A stretch of DNA of 64,000 bases from Lepus europaeus (GCF_033115175.1 NC_084827.1:60821201-60885200), one strand, 5' to 3'. Shown: positions 1-11,367, numbered from the stretch's first letter. Translations and numbers: made by a program. Notes: generated by a model not told the origin, from the letters alone.

Positions 1-30
1 CTTAAACAAATAAACAAAAGTCTTTAAAAA
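1..30 (+). repeat. C-repeat SINE 3' tail cut by window edge (probable)
   Basis: The AAACAAATAAACAAAAGTCTTT pattern followed by As resembles the A-rich 3' tail of older lagomorph C-repeat SINEs seen repeatedly in this window. The SINE body would lie before base 1, so the call rests on the tail only. Confidence 0.4.
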
Positions 31-41
31 CGCATTGCTGG

Positions 42-367
42 GGCCGGCGCCGTGGCTCAATAGGCTAATCCTCCACCTTGTGGCACCGGCACACAGGGTT
101 CTAGTCCCAGTAAGGGCACCGGATTCTGTCCCGGTTGCCCCTCTTCCAGGCCAGCTCTCTGCTGTGGCCCGGGAGTGCAGTGGAGGATGGTCCAAGTGCT
201 TGGGCCCTGCACCCCATGGGAGACCAGGAGAAGCACCCGGCTCCTGGCTTCGGATCAGCGCGGTATGCCGGCCGCGGCGGCCATTGGAGGGTGAACCAAC
301 GGCAAAGGGAGACCTTTCTCTCTGTCTCTCTCTCTCACTATCCACTCTGCCTATCAAAAAAAAAAAA
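42..367 (+). mobile_element. C-repeat SINE, young subfamily
   Basis: Full-length lagomorph C-repeat starting GGCCGGCGCCGTGGCTCAAT, with B box GGTTCTAGTCC, a CT-rich block and a poly(A) tail. It is flanked by a 10-bp target duplication GCATTGCTGG at 32-41 and 369-378. It interrupts the fossil DNA transposon. GC-rich CpG-containing sequence and low divergence make it one of the youngest copies here. The 159-aa and 90-aa frames across it are chance. Confidence 0.95.
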
Positions 368-886
368 TGCATTGCTGGGCTATTTCATCATTGGGCTAAT
401 ACCATAGAGTACTCACACATAAACCAAGATAGAGTTGCCTTCTGGACAGGTGTCCTGTGTGGTATAGACTATTATGCCCCACTTACAAACCTGCACAGCA
501 TATTACTGAATTGAATATTACAGACAATCTTAATACAGTGATAAGTATTTATGTATCTAAACAATGAAAGTGCACAATAAAAATATGGTACAAAAGATTA
601 AAAATGTTGCATCTCTATGAGACACTTACCATAGATCTAGCTTGCAGGACAGAAATTGCTCTAAGCGAGTCACTGAGGGATTGGGAGGTGAATATGAATC
701 TCTAAGACATTACTGTATACCACTGTACACTTAGGCTGCACTAACTTCTCCTTCTTCAATGATAAATTGACTTCAGGTCATTGTGACATTTTTTTACTTT
801 ATGCATGTTGCTTTTGCTTTTACTTTTTGACTATTCACTAATAACTCTTAGCCTACGACTCAAGCATAAGTGTAAAACTATTGTTA

Positions 887-1200
887 GGAGCCGGTGCTGT
901 GGTATAGTAGGCTAAACCTCTGCCTACAGCACTGGCATCGCATATGGGTGCTGGTTCATGTCCCGGCTGCTCCTCTTCCTATCCTGTTTGCTGCTAATGT
1001 CCTGGAAAGCAGTGGAAGATGGCCTATGTTTGGGCCCCTGCCCCTACATGGGCGAACCAGAAGAAGCTCCTAAATCTTGGCTTCGGATCAGCCTGGCTCC
1101 AGTCAATGTGGGAGTGAACCAGATGGTGGAAGACCTCTCTCTATGTCTCTTGCTCTGTCTATAACTCTGCCTCTCAAATAAATAAATTAATCTTTAAATA
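887..1200 (+). mobile_element. C-repeat SINE, older copy
   Basis: Starts GGAGCCGGTGCTGTGGTATAG and ends in AAATAAATAAATTAATCTTT. CpG sites have decayed to TG/CA relative to the young type, so it is an older insertion. It splits the fossil Tigger-like element between its 886 and 1201 parts. Confidence 0.92.
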
Positions 1201-1308
1201 TATATTTCTGTATATATATAGTCACTGTTCTACACACTTTTCTCTATTTCTAAAATTTTTAATTTTTTTAACTCTTTAAACTTTTCTATTAAAAAAATGA
1301 CAGAAATA

Positions 1309-1612
1309 GGAGTCAGCATTTGGCACAGTAGTTAGGATGCCACTTGGGATGCCCACATCTCATTTTATAGTGCCGACATTCCAGTCTCAGCTGTGCTCCT
1401 TATTCTAGTCTTGCAAATGCTCACCCAAGGAGGCAGCAGGTGATGGCTCAAGTACTTGTGTCTTACACCCACATGGGAGACCTAGATAGTGTTACAGACT
1501 CTTGACTCCTGACTTTGGCCTGACCCAGCTCTGGCTGTTAAGGGTATTTGGGAAGAATATCTTTCTTGCTCTTCTGTCTGTCTTTCTCTCAAATAAAAAT
1601 ACATTTTTCTTT
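1309..1612 (+). mobile_element. C-repeat SINE, old diverged copy
   Basis: Begins GGAGTCAGCATTTGGCACAG and ends in CTCAAATAAAAATACATTTT. The sequence AAAATGACA occurs on both sides (about 1294 and 1619), a likely target duplication within the fossil DNA transposon. Confidence 0.85.
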
Positions 1613-2285
1613 TTTGGAAAATGACACAAGTACACACATTTACCTAGGCTTACACAAGGTCCAGTTCATCAACTTCACCATCTTCCAACTCCAGATCTTG
1701 TTCCACTGGAAGGTCTTCTGGGTCATGACATATACAGAGCTGTTGTCTCCTGTGATAACAATGACTTCTTTTGGACATGTCCTGAAGGACCTGCCTGAGG
1801 CTGTTTTACAGTTACCTTGCTTTTTTGTAACTAGAAGAAGTACATTCATCTACAGTAAAAAACAGAGCATAGGAAACACACAACCAGTAACTTAGTCACT
1901 TACTGGCATTAATAGCTTTTATGTATGCACTATACATAAACACAAGTTAGACTTTTATATGACTAGCAACACAGTGGGTTTTTTGCTACATGAGTATCAC
2001 CACAGTAAATTATGCATTACACAACGATATTACAACATCACTGGGCAATAGGAATTTTTCATCTCCCTTATAATCCTATGGGACCACTGCTGTGTACAAG
2101 TTTGTTATCATTCATGAACTTAAATGTCATCTGTGGTGCATCACTGTATATAGTTACTATGCCTGAGTATCTAATCAAAGAGAAATGAAAGCATGTGTCC
2201 ATGCAAAGACTTATGTAAAAAATAGTCAAAAATAGTGCCCAAGCAGAAATACCCCTCACTAAGTGAATCAATAAGCTATTTCTGT

Positions 2286-2347
2286 TATTTATACAATGTA
2301 TATTGTATATATTATATAAATATATATTATACATATTATATTATATG
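2286..2347. repeat. AT-rich low-complexity run
   Basis: Interspersed TATA/TATT repeats just beyond the end of the DNA transposon. No coding or structural RNA signal is seen. Confidence 0.7.
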
Positions 2348-2790
2348 TTGAAAGGCTGTTGACCAATGCCATACGCTGCCTTTTTATAGCCACACCCACA
2401 CTGTCCACCATTCCTCACCTCCTCCTGGCAGCCTGCAGACTAAACCCTGCTTGTTGGATAAGGACTATCATCATCTGAAGGGTACTATCAATAGAATCAC
2501 AAAGTGTGGAAACTTCCAGGTTGGCTTTTCTTTACTTAGTCTAATTCCCCGTATGGAATGCACTGCTGGCAATTGTGAATTTTTCGACTTTACTCAAGCT
2601 CTATGTTCTTCCCCAGCTCTATTTTTTGATTCCTACTGAGTCAGAAATAATGTTATTCTCATACTATCATAGAATCAAAAAATTTACATGGGACATTGAA
2701 ATTATTGATTTACCCTTGGATGCAAATTGACTTTTTCAAGCCACAATCAAGATTCCTTTTAAAGAAACAGTTTAGAAAATGCCTAAATAG
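2348..2790. other. Unassigned intergenic DNA
   Basis: No gene, RNA or confident repeat recognised. Short open frames here have no recognisable product. Confidence 0.5.
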
Positions 2791-2799
2791 TTGAGTAAA

Positions 2800-4375
2800 A
2801 TGGCATACTAGGAAGCTAAGCCCTTGCTTTTCTACAGAAATCTCAAAATAAAAAATAAAAACTGACTGAACAACCTTTATAGGAGCTCTAAAAAAAAACA
2901 ACCAAAGGTCTACAGTGATCAATTAAATATGCAATCAAGAAAAAGCCTCCTTCACAAGGGTAGGAGTTTCATGGTGTTTCTACTCACCCTTGCCCCACTC
3001 CCTAATTGGCAGGATGTTCCTGTACTGGGTGAAGAAGCAGACTAATTGCCAGCCCCATCCCTCAAATCAAAGGATGCAGAGAAGATCTTTATTTGCAATG
3101 AGCTAACCTGTCTGGGTGCTACCTGAGGGATTTACCTCTGCCATACCTAATCAACCTCAGGCAGGGAAAAGCAAGCGCAGCTCATAACAGCAGTGCACCC
3201 TGACAGACCCTCAGCACACAGATGTCTAGAGCAGCAGATTCAACGTAAGCCCTCTAGGGCCCTACAGAGAGGCCGGAGTGAGAACCCTTTGGGAGATTAA
3301 AACATTCAAAAGTAGCTGTGGATAAATAGCAATTGAGAGACACACGTGAGGGCAGAAGCATGGTGCAGGCTCCAAAGCCTGAGAAGACTCTGTGCTTTCG
3401 TCTTGGACTGATCCTCTGGGTTGGAGCAAGCCCAGATGATCAGGGAAGGACTGCAGCAGTACAGAGCCAGCTGGCAGAGGCTGGCTTTGCAAATGCCCAA
3501 TTTTCAAGTGAAAAACAAGAAGAGAGAAAAACATGGCCCCTTACACAAAACAAAACTAGCTGGCAGACACCATCCCTGAGGACAGATTGCAACTACTAGA
3601 CAAAGACCCAATAACAACTGTCTTAAATAAGCTCAAAAGCAAAGGGAAAACACAAACAAATGACTAAACAAAATCAGGAAAATGGTAAATGAAGAAAATG
3701 AGAAGACCAGCAGAGATATTGAAATTATCAAAGGGAAACAACCAGAAATCTGGGGGTTGAAAAAATATAATAACTGAATTGAAAAATTCACTAAATGGAT
3801 TAAGTCAACCCTGAACTATGAGAAAAAAATTACAGAACTTATGCTATTAGCTTTCAACACTTATTCTGAAGCTGCAGTAATTAAGATAATGTGTAAGTAT
3901 ATAATCCTGATTTATGAAGCAAAATAAAAGTCCAAAAATAGACTTACACATAAGATAATACACTGTTAATGACAAAGCCCACGCTACAATTGAGGGTATA
4001 GAAAGAAATGATCTCTATAAATTGTTTCTATAAATATCCACATGGGAAAAAATTAATCTGGCTTCATAGGATATATAAACATTAATCAAAGATACAATGT
4101 AGACCTAAATATAAAAGATTTCTTAAAGGTACTAGAAGAAAACATAATATTTTAATTAAGTCAGATGAGGCAAAAACTTCTCAAACATAAGCCAAAAAGC
4201 ACTACATATCAAGGTAAAATAGTAAATTGTTAATATACCGAAAACGGACTTCATCAGTTAAGAATTTTTATTCATCAAAAGCCAGCATAAAAAGAGTGAA
4301 AAGGAGAAGGTACAAATTAGAAGATATTTAAAATGCATGTATTCTGCCAAAGTTTGTAGTGAATATAATTTTACC
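2800..4375 (+). mobile_element. Ancient L1 (L1M-type), internally deleted
   Basis: Around 3600-3800 the sequence matches the general pattern of the old mammalian L1 ORF1 region: repeated AAATGA/GAAATTAT motifs and a coiled-coil-type A-rich frame. From about 3840 to 4330 it matches the 3' third of ORF2 in the same orientation, including the motif around ACCTAAATATAAAAG. The intervening ORF2 is missing. Many stops; inert. The 5' limit is approximate. Confidence 0.65.
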
Positions 4376-4382
4376 CTTTTCT

Positions 4383-4696
4383 GTATTTATTTATTTTATT
4401 TACTTGAAAAGCAGAGTGACAGAGAGAAAGAGATCTTCCATCTGCTGATTCACTTCCCAAAGGCTACAATGGCTGGGGCTGGACCAGGCTGAAACCAGGA
4501 GCTAGGAAATCCACCAAGGTTTGTCACAAGAGTGGCAGGGGCCTACGTACTTGGGCTATCATCCCCTGCTCTTCCAAGTGCAATACTGGGTAGCTGGATA
4601 GGAAATGGAGCAGCCGGGACTTGAATGCACACATTGACGTGGGATGCCAGTGTCTCAAGCAGCAGCTTAACCCACTGCAGCACAACATTGGCCCCA
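4383..4696 (-). mobile_element. C-repeat SINE, older copy
   Basis: Reverse-oriented: T-rich head at TATTTATTTATTTTATTTAC, GA-rich block, the signature GGGATGCCAGTGTC and a terminal TTGGCCCC. CpG-decayed. Inserted at the 3' side of the ancient L1. Confidence 0.92.
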
Positions 4697-4787
4697 GTTT
4701 ATAGTCCTTTAGTTACCTTTTGCCTCTGACTCCATGTTCAGCCCTGTAATTTGCTTTGACGGATAGGTATTAGCAAAAGCAATCCAA

Positions 4788-5116
4788 GGGGCTCACGTTG
4801 TGGTGCAGTAGGTTAATCCTCCGCCTGCGGCACCGGTGTCCCATATGGGCGCCGGTTCTAGTCCTGGCCGCTCCTCTTCCAATCCAGCTCTCTGCTATGG
4901 CCTGGGAGAGCATTAGAATTGATGGCCCAAGCACTTGGGCCTCTGCACCCACATGGGAGATCCAGAGATCTCCTGACTTTGGATCAGCTCAGCTCCAGCC
5001 TTTGCAGCCATTTGGGGAGTGAACCAGTGGATGAACGACCTTTCTCTCTGTCTCTCCCTCTCACTGTCTGTAACTTTACCTCTCAAATAAATAAATAAAA
5101 TCTTAAAAAAAAAAAA
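4788..5116 (+). mobile_element. C-repeat SINE
   Basis: Complete copy from GGGGCTCACGTTGTGGTGCA to AAATAAAATCTT plus a run of A. It retains the GGTTCTAGTCC B box. No clear target duplication was found. Confidence 0.93.
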
Positions 5117-6060
5117 GTGATGTAAACAGGGACACAATTGGACTCCCTCATCCGTATCTACTCATGTACTATTGCAGCTCAGAGACCAACTTTCTGCAGC
5201 GCTCTGGAAAATAAGTTGCTTTAGTAAGTGTCCTAGTATTCCTTACCAGCTAAGGCTGAAAGAGTGCCTGGAGAATGCCCCCCAGTTGGCCCTGGAGAAC
5301 AACCCCCCATCTGTTTCCTGGTGGCTTCCAGTTCTCGTGTGAAAACTGAATAATATTGAAGGTAAACAAACAAAGAGGAGCCAGTGTAGTTTCTCTTGTC
5401 TTCTCAGCCTCTGGAAAGAGCAATCTTTCTTTGGGATTCACATCCTCATTTTCCACAAATAAATACATGAGCAAATGAGGAGGTGGGCTCTCACTTGCTG
5501 GGGTTGCGGGAGACAGTGTGGCTGCTGGAAGGACTTCATGGCAAACCCCTCACCTTGGCACCACTTCGAAAGACATGAGCTCCGGTGAAAGCCGTCTCAT
5601 GTTTGCAGGGACCCATCAGGAGGCTGTTCCTGCACTTCTGAGGAACACATTCATCAATCAGGACAGCCTCAAATAAAAAGGGCCAATGAAAGTGATTAGT
5701 TCTCTATTTAATAGAGTCGATTTTCAGTCGTGCCTCTCACCCTCCCTACCTCTTGCCCTCCAAGGACGATGTTCTAAAAGGTAAACAACCATATTTCAAT
5801 CGGTGCCCACACAGTGCCAAGAAAAACTGCATTTCGAAAGCAGAGGAAAGAGCAATTCTTTAGCAGTTCTGGGCAGTTCTTCTACATTAAAAGGGGGAAA
5901 ATAACTCAATAATACCTCCTCACAAGCAAGGCAGACCGACGAGTCTTCCAGTGCTAAGTTTGGTCTGCATGTCCTTTGGCAGGCAGGCAAGGCAGTCATG
6001 TGTGCAAAGGTAAGGGCTTGGGCCCAGGGAGATCCCACCCTAGTCAGCTGTGCACAGGGA
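5117..6060. other. Unassigned intergenic DNA
   Basis: No convincing gene or repeat is seen. Open frames are short and none has a recognisable domain. Base composition is ordinary for the window. Confidence 0.5.
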
Positions 6061-6061
6061 A

Positions 6062-6150
6062 CCACCTCTCTTTGTCACCTTCTCAAATCCTCTATCTGCC
6101 CAGTGGGGACAGTAGTGACAACACCTCCCAGGGATGCAGCACAGATCAAG
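6062..6150 (+). repeat. MIR SINE fragment (probable)
   Basis: The pattern of C-rich text, then CTATCTGCCCAGTGGGGACAG, then ACACCTCCCAGGG, resembles the MIR core (cf. CTCATCTGTAAAATGGGG and CTACCTCATAGGG in the consensus). Short and diverged. Confidence 0.55.
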
Positions 6151-6640
6151 TGGAACACACAGCTGACAAGAATCAAGTGCTCCCTGCCACTCCTTCCCCT
6201 TAGGGAGGAGGGAATGTGGCCTGCATGGTATATGTGGTCCTTTCTGTCATTTTCTAGTGGGACAAATGGAATTCACTCCCTGAATGTCCACTCTCAGAAT
6301 GATCTTACAGAAAGTTTGCCAGTTGCAGGGCATACTTCACTCCAACTCCACTTCCTTGATTCAGTCCCATCTCTACTCTCTTACCCAGTTCCAGAGACAA
6401 ACGACTTGAATTGTGCATCCTGTTACCATCTGAGAGAACAGTCCACATAGCAGGTCCCAGAACCAACATCCCTCCCCGGCAGGTTTCCCAACATCTCCTG
6501 CCATCAGATCCTGAGAATACAGAGGAAGAGTCAGAGGGGTTCACGGCTCTTGCACACCTGAGCTGCACACCTGAATGTGTGCACTCACTGTGAATGGGCT
6601 CTATCAGATGGAGACATACCAGGGACAAGATTCTTCCCTA
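6151..6640. other. Unassigned intergenic DNA
   Basis: No gene, RNA or named repeat recognised. Overlapping open frames of 75-150 aa on both strands are compositional. Confidence 0.45.
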
Positions 6641-6644
6641 TCCT

Positions 6645-7385
6645 GTTGTCTTTTTGGGCTGCTTTAACATCAAGGGCATCTTAACCCACAGTAATTTTTT
6701 CTCACAGTTCTAGAGGCAGGAAGTCCGAGATCAAAGCAGACTTGGTGTCTGGTGAGGGCTTCCTGGTTCACAGCAATGCCTCCTCGCTGTGTCCGCAGAT
6801 GGTTGATGGGGCAGTCAGCTCCCTGAGATTGCTTTTAGAAGGGCACTGACCAAGATCTTTAAGGCTCCACCTCTACGATCACCATCATTTGAACAGGATT
6901 TGGCTCTCCAAACTCATGCAGATGCATAATCCCCAAAGCCTTATGTTAACTCTGCTGAGCGTAGAAACTTAATCTAATTTCAGAGCCTGAAGGTAGACCC
7001 TTTGGGAAGTGACTGGATTGGAGTGGGTTGCTAGGGTGAAGCCCACGATGGACTCATGATGGCTTTATAAGGACAGACCACACGAGTGGATGTGTTTTCT
7101 GTCTCTCTGCTGCCTGCTTTCCCCTCAATCAACATGCATTCCACGTTTCACCTCTCCCATCAGATGCCACACCAATGGATCCATCAGATCTTGGACTGTG
7201 AACCTCCTAAACCATGGAACACAATATGCCTTCTTCCTTGCTAAGTTACAGTGATGAAACTCTGACAACACAATTACCTGGTCACCTCTGAAAGGCTTTA
7301 GGTCCTCACATTGGGGGTTAGAATTTCAAGACACAGGCCACAGATTTTGGGGACATACAGATATTCAGTCTACAGCATCCCCTTC
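6645..7385 (-). mobile_element. MaLR/ERVL-type LTR (reverse), interrupted
   Basis: 6645-6888 and about 7274-7385 together resemble one old MaLR-type LTR in reverse orientation. The left part contains the TTTTCTCACAGTTCTAGAGG segment and CTTGGTGTCTGGTGAGGGC; the right part contains ACATTGGGGGTTAGAATTTC and ends near ATTCAGTCTACAGCA. A second LTR sits between them. Subfamily not assigned. Confidence 0.6.
6893..7273 (+). mobile_element. MaLR-type LTR nested inside another LTR
   Basis: The order TTTGGCTCTCC, GGGAAGTGACTGGATTGGAG, TCATGATGGCTTTATAAGG, CTTGGACTGTGAACCTCC and TTGCTAAGTTACAG parallels the usual MST/MLT-type LTR layout on the plus strand. It sits inside the reverse-oriented LTR 6645-7385. 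Both are ancient, so boundaries are approximate. Confidence 0.5.
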
Positions 7386-7389
7386 TGCT

Positions 7390-7980
7390 GGGGAGCTACC
7401 ACATGAATTCACCAGCCACTGTCCCTTCTGTGTTGCCTTCAAGGACAGACGTAATTCTTGCATGGGTCTGAGCAGCCACATCTAAGAGATTGCACATGAT
7501 CCTTCCACTGCATTGTTTCCAGTGTTTCATCTTCTGATTCTCATTTTTTGCAAATGAGTGAAGGCAACTGTGTCACACAGATTTATCCTAGAAGGTCTTT
7601 CAAGATATGATCTTTAGATCCAGATACTTTTGTGGTACATTAAACAAATAGCAGTGTTAGCCTTGGTGAGGAAATTGTAGTTCTGTCCCACTTTCCCTGA
7701 AGTACTCAACCCTCTGAGCCTGCCTTTCATCTTCACATTTTATTAGAGATATGCAAATAAGAAATATTTTATAATTCCATGTTCAATATAAGAACAAGAG
7801 CCGTGGAAATACCATGGAACTAATATTTGCCTGATAATAAGGAGAGTGTAGTCCAGGAAGGCTAAGACAGCACTTGATTCATTTCAAGGGGCCAGTCTTC
7901 CTCTATCCATCCAGGCACTGCCCACAAGAATGCAAACCCTGGTCCAATTACACAAGAGGAAGTGGTATCTGGAATTTAAA
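7390..7980. other. Unassigned intergenic DNA
   Basis: Nothing recognised. No open frame over about 60 codons with a plausible product. Confidence 0.5.
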
Positions 7981-7984
7981 ATAA

Positions 7985-8007
7985 AAGATTTATTTATTTA
8001 TTTGAAA

Positions 8008-8065
<58 letters not shown>

Positions 8066-8322
8066 ATCTGTCTGCTGGAAAGATCTCCCAAATGACTACA
8101 ACATCCAGGTCCAGGCCAGGCCATAAGCCAGGAGCCTGGAACTCCATTTGCATCTTCCATACAGATGACAGGGGCCCAAGCACTTGGGTCATCTTCAGTT
8201 GTTTCTCACATGCATTAGCATGGGGCTGATCAGCAATAGAGCAGCAGGGAGTTGAACCAGCACTCACGTGGGATGTCAGAGTCTCAGGTAGTAGCTTAGC
8301 CTGCCGCACCAAGCCAGCCCTG
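7985..8322 (-). mobile_element. C-repeat SINE with expanded AT/GA microsatellite
   Basis: Reverse copy beginning GATTTATTTATTTATTTGAAAGGC and ending CCAAGCCAGCCC. Where the tail meets the CT/GA block it carries (AT)n at 8011-8038 followed by (AG)n to 8065, a slippage expansion inside the SINE. The body is CpG-depleted. Confidence 0.92.
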
Positions 8323-8329
8323 GCATCTG

Positions 8330-8870
8330 GATTTTCATCAAGAAATCTGCTGATGGTTAAATATATGTTATCCAGTTTTCAGATCCCTGCTTGGACCAGT
8401 ATATGGACCAACAGATACAAGACAACTGCTGGCTCAGTGTGCCCAGTAAACCACGGGAGTGTGCTCTGGGTTCTATCCTTGGTTTTCTATTCCAAATCTC
8501 CTACCAGGAGGCATCAAGACTTTTCAATCCTGACACCAACTGTATTTACAACCCTGCTCTGGCCTCATAAGTTACATCCAAGATTTACCTCTGGCTGTTA
8601 TCTCCAGCAGTTACTACTGAACCAGTCGTTACTATAGCCAGGCTCTCATCAGTTTTGTCTCCAAATGCTTCCCGTATGGCCACTGCCTCTCCTCTTGCCA
8701 TTCTGTCTATGCAGATCCCCATCCTGCTTCAAACTCACTTCCTCCAGGTTGTTCTCTGGAGAAGACTCTGGCCTTTCCCCAAAACCTCTGAAGCCACTTG
8801 CACAGATCTCAGAAATCAATTTCAGCCTTGCTAATTTTGTTCTCTATCTGCATTCAGTGTATTTTGTATT
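8330..8870. other. Unassigned DNA, possibly old L2-related
   Basis: C/T-rich text leading into the L2-like 3' end that follows may be the diverged upstream part of the same L2 element. No gene recognised. The 94- and 96-aa frames have no recognisable domain. Confidence 0.35.
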
Positions 8871-8874
8871 GCTT

Positions 8875-8975
8875 ATCAGCCACACTGAGAGCTTACTGAA
8901 GTCAGGTATCAGATCTTTGGTTTCACTCATGATTTTCATAGTGCCTTGTATATAATAAGGGTTTGCTTAATCCTA
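8875..8975 (+). repeat. L2 LINE 3' end (probable)
   Basis: Contains the degenerate series GAGCTTACTGAAGTCAGG, TTTCATAGTGCCTTGTATAT and AATAAGGGTTTGCTTAAT. This follows the order of the L2 3' tail (GAGCTCC..GAGGGCAGGG, GTGCCTGGCACA, TAGTAGG..CTCAATAAA). Confidence 0.5.
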
Positions 8976-9843
8976 TGTTAAGACTTGTATTCAGTTGCTG
9001 TGATAGAATGGAAGCACTAACTATCCCTTCTGAAAATGCTAGGAGATTTGAAAGTTGATTTCTGGCATAAACGTAAGAACATTGCAAACCCAGATGAAAC
9101 CTGGAACCTGGGGAGTGAAGCCAAACCAAACATTCTCCTAAGGGACATCATGCATCCATTTGTGGTGGTGTGGGAGGCTGCGATCAAGACGCACATCCTA
9201 GGGCCTGCCAAGAGGAGAGGTCTTAAATTATTGAAGCTGGATTCACAGTCTGCGGCACCTTCCGGGTGAGACTGAGCTAGAAATAAACTTGCATTCCACA
9301 GTAAGCCCCTGGCACACACCAACATCCGTATACTGAATTATGAAATATTTGTGCCTTGCATATCACTCGAGAGAAGGCAACTGAAGTGAAATGTGCCTGT
9401 GTGGATTGTGGTCCTGAGGGCAGGGGAAGACAACCTATCCTGAGAATTGTTAGGAAAAACCTGCCCTGCATCGAACTGCAACATGGATTCACACCGCCTG
9501 GGAGTGTATAAAACAACTCAAGGTGAACCTCAGTGTCAACCCCAGATAACCAGGAGGAGTAAATGTTCAACAAAGACTTCAAAGAACCCAGCAGCTTCAC
9601 TTCTAGGCACTCTGATTTCAAGTCAGAAATCAAAGATACGCACGCAGGCATCTTGACTGAGAACCTGCAGTAAGAACAGAAGGTAATGAATTATCGCATA
9701 TTTTATGCTCATAATTATTCAGAATCTTAAACTACATGTTGAGTTTAAAGAAACAGGGCAACGAGAAGATAAAAAATAAAGAACTATGAAAAGGTCCAAA
9801 TCACTTTCCAAAAAAAATATAGGGACCCCAGCGTCAAAATTGT
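8976..9843. other. Unassigned DNA
   Basis: No gene recognised. The segment near 9560-9640 (CAGCTTCACTTCTAGGC) faintly resembles the 3' part of L1 ORF2. Facing open frames of 77-124 aa show no known domain. Confidence 0.4.
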
Positions 9844-9844
9844 G

Positions 9845-10098
9845 AGGAGCTAGTTAAGGCACCACTTGCAATGCCAGCATCCCATATCAGAGCACCAAGT
9901 GGTTGGTCCACTTCCAAGCCAGCTCCCTACTAATGCACCTGGGAAGGCAATAGAAGATGGCCCAGGTACCTGGACTCCTTCCACCCATGTAGGAGACCCC
10001 CATTGTGGCTGTTTGGGGAGTAAACCAGTAGATGCATCTCTTACCTTCTCTCTCTATTGCTCTGCCTTTCAGAATAAATAAATAAACATTTTAAAATA
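9845..10098 (+). mobile_element. C-repeat SINE, diverged
   Basis: From GGAGCTAGTTAAGGCACCAC to AATAAATAAATAAACATTTT. About 60 bp shorter than full length in the middle; old. Confidence 0.85.
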
Positions 10099-10685
10099 GA
10101 GTGCCACTGTTTTACACCTATAACAAGTAAAATAAAGAACCCAATGGGTAGCTTTAAGAGAAAACATTTCTAAAGATAATGAGATATTTTACTAAAATGA
10201 AAGCTACTTTTAGCTACATAGCCTGTCATGCTGAACAGAAACAGACCCAAGCAACAACAGAGGAGGTTAGAAGACAGGGAGGGTTGACTGAGAATGTCTC
10301 ATCACTGTCTAATTGGAGGCCCAGAGAGTGAAGCAAGACATGAAGAGAGGTGAGATTTGGAGAAACAATGACTAAGACATTTTAGACTGGTAAATGATAT
10401 GAACACTTATATTACAAAAGCAGGTGCACCTCAAGCAGAATAAAAATATAAAAATATAAAGTCAACATTGAGAAACATCATTACAAAATTGCATAACACT
10501 GCTATGGGCATAAATGTCTTAATTTTTTTCTAAGTTCTTGCCCCTACCTTCCCAGTGCCACCCAAAGATAAAGATTCAAAGCAAAAGCATAACTACAGAG
10601 CACAGTGAGAGCAGGATCTAATCTCCCTGCCTAGTTCTCCCACATCAATACCAGCTAGTTTTCATGGCATTCTCATGGTGCCAAC
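10099..10685. other. Unassigned AT-rich DNA
   Basis: A-rich and stop-rich; may be very old L1 but nothing diagnostic is seen. Confidence 0.4.
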
Positions 10686-10689
10686 TGTG

Positions 10690-11165
10690 CAGAATCTCAG
10701 AGTGCTAGAGCTGTGGGAGCCATGGCTCCCTCACTTGGATTTCGAAGACTGCTGCCACGAGCCTAGGGTGGTTCCCAGAAAAACCGTGGGGTCAGAGCCA
10801 TCACAGAGTCCCCTCCAGAGCAATGCCTAATAGAAAAGAACTATCACTTGGAAGCAGGACCAGCACCAAGTCCCCAGAAATGTAGAGCCATCAGCATGCA
10901 GTACCAGTGTGGGAAAACTGCAGGTGTACAATTACATTGCATGGGAGTTGAAGCATGCAACTGAAGGCTACAACCATCCAAGTCATGGGTGTAGGGCTGC
11001 CTTAAGACTTCTGACAGGTGTAGATTGAGCAAGATCCACACTGGATGATGATACCTTGATCTTGGACTTCCCAGATCCAGAACTGTGAGAAATAAATTTC
11101 TGTTCTTTATAAATTAAATGGTCTGTGATATTCTGTTCTAACAGCACAAAACAGGCTGACACTAT
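10690..11165 (+). mobile_element. MaLR-type LTR retrotransposon remnant
   Basis: The 3' part reads GATCTTGGACTTCCCAGATC, CAGAACTGTGAGAAATAAAT and TTCTTTATAAATTAAATGG, the classical MaLR LTR end with its AATAAA. Upstream 10690-11040 resembles the internal or LTR text that accompanies such elements (GAGTCCCCTCCAGAGCAATG). Truncated and rearranged. Confidence 0.55.
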
Positions 11166-11299
11166 GCATATCTAAGATAAGAACAGTGTAGCTAGCAAAC
11201 TGAATTAAACACACAAAGCTAGTGCATTAATCCAGCCAGTGGAGCCTCTGCCTTTTTAGGTATATGTATAAATTTATAGATATAAGGATCCTTCCAAAA
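11166..11299. other. Unassigned AT-rich spacer
   Basis: No recognised feature between the LTR remnant and the SINE fragment. Confidence 0.5.
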
Positions 11300-11367
11300 G
11301 GACTAGAACCCAGTGTGCCGGTGCCACTAGGCAGAGGATTAGCCTATTGAGCCGCGGCGCTGGCACT
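11300..11367 (-). mobile_element. C-repeat SINE 5'-head fragment only
   Basis: Only the first ~68 bp of a young-type C-repeat, reverse-oriented, from the complement of the B box (GGACTAGAACCC) through GAGCCGCGGCGCTGGC. The body and A tail are absent. SINEs normally lose the 5' end, so this is a deletion or rearrangement product rather than a standard truncation. Confidence 0.9.

Larger units (their letters stand above)
31..2147 (-). mobile_element. Fossil Tigger-like (pogo/Tc1-mariner) DNA transposon, broken by SINEs
   Basis: The stretches 31-41, 379-886, 1201-1308 and 1613-2147 read continuously as one old mammalian DNA transposon of the Tigger group once the three SINEs are removed; subfamily is not assigned. 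On the minus strand a short acidic coding tail ends at a stop (complement of 1650-1652) and is preceded by Asp-Gly-Glu-Val-Asp-Glu-Leu-Asp-Leu-Val. This is typical of the end of the element's reading frame. The terminus near 2147 is followed by TA, the usual target duplication of this superfamily. The element is heavily mutated and carries no intact transposase. Recognition is from memory of the family consensus, not a search. Confidence 0.7.

Noticed and set aside
42-120. tRNA gene suggested by A and B boxes
   Set aside because: The boxes belong to the tRNA-derived head of the C-repeat SINE. No cloverleaf with a complete acceptor stem was seen; the same applies to all other SINE copies.
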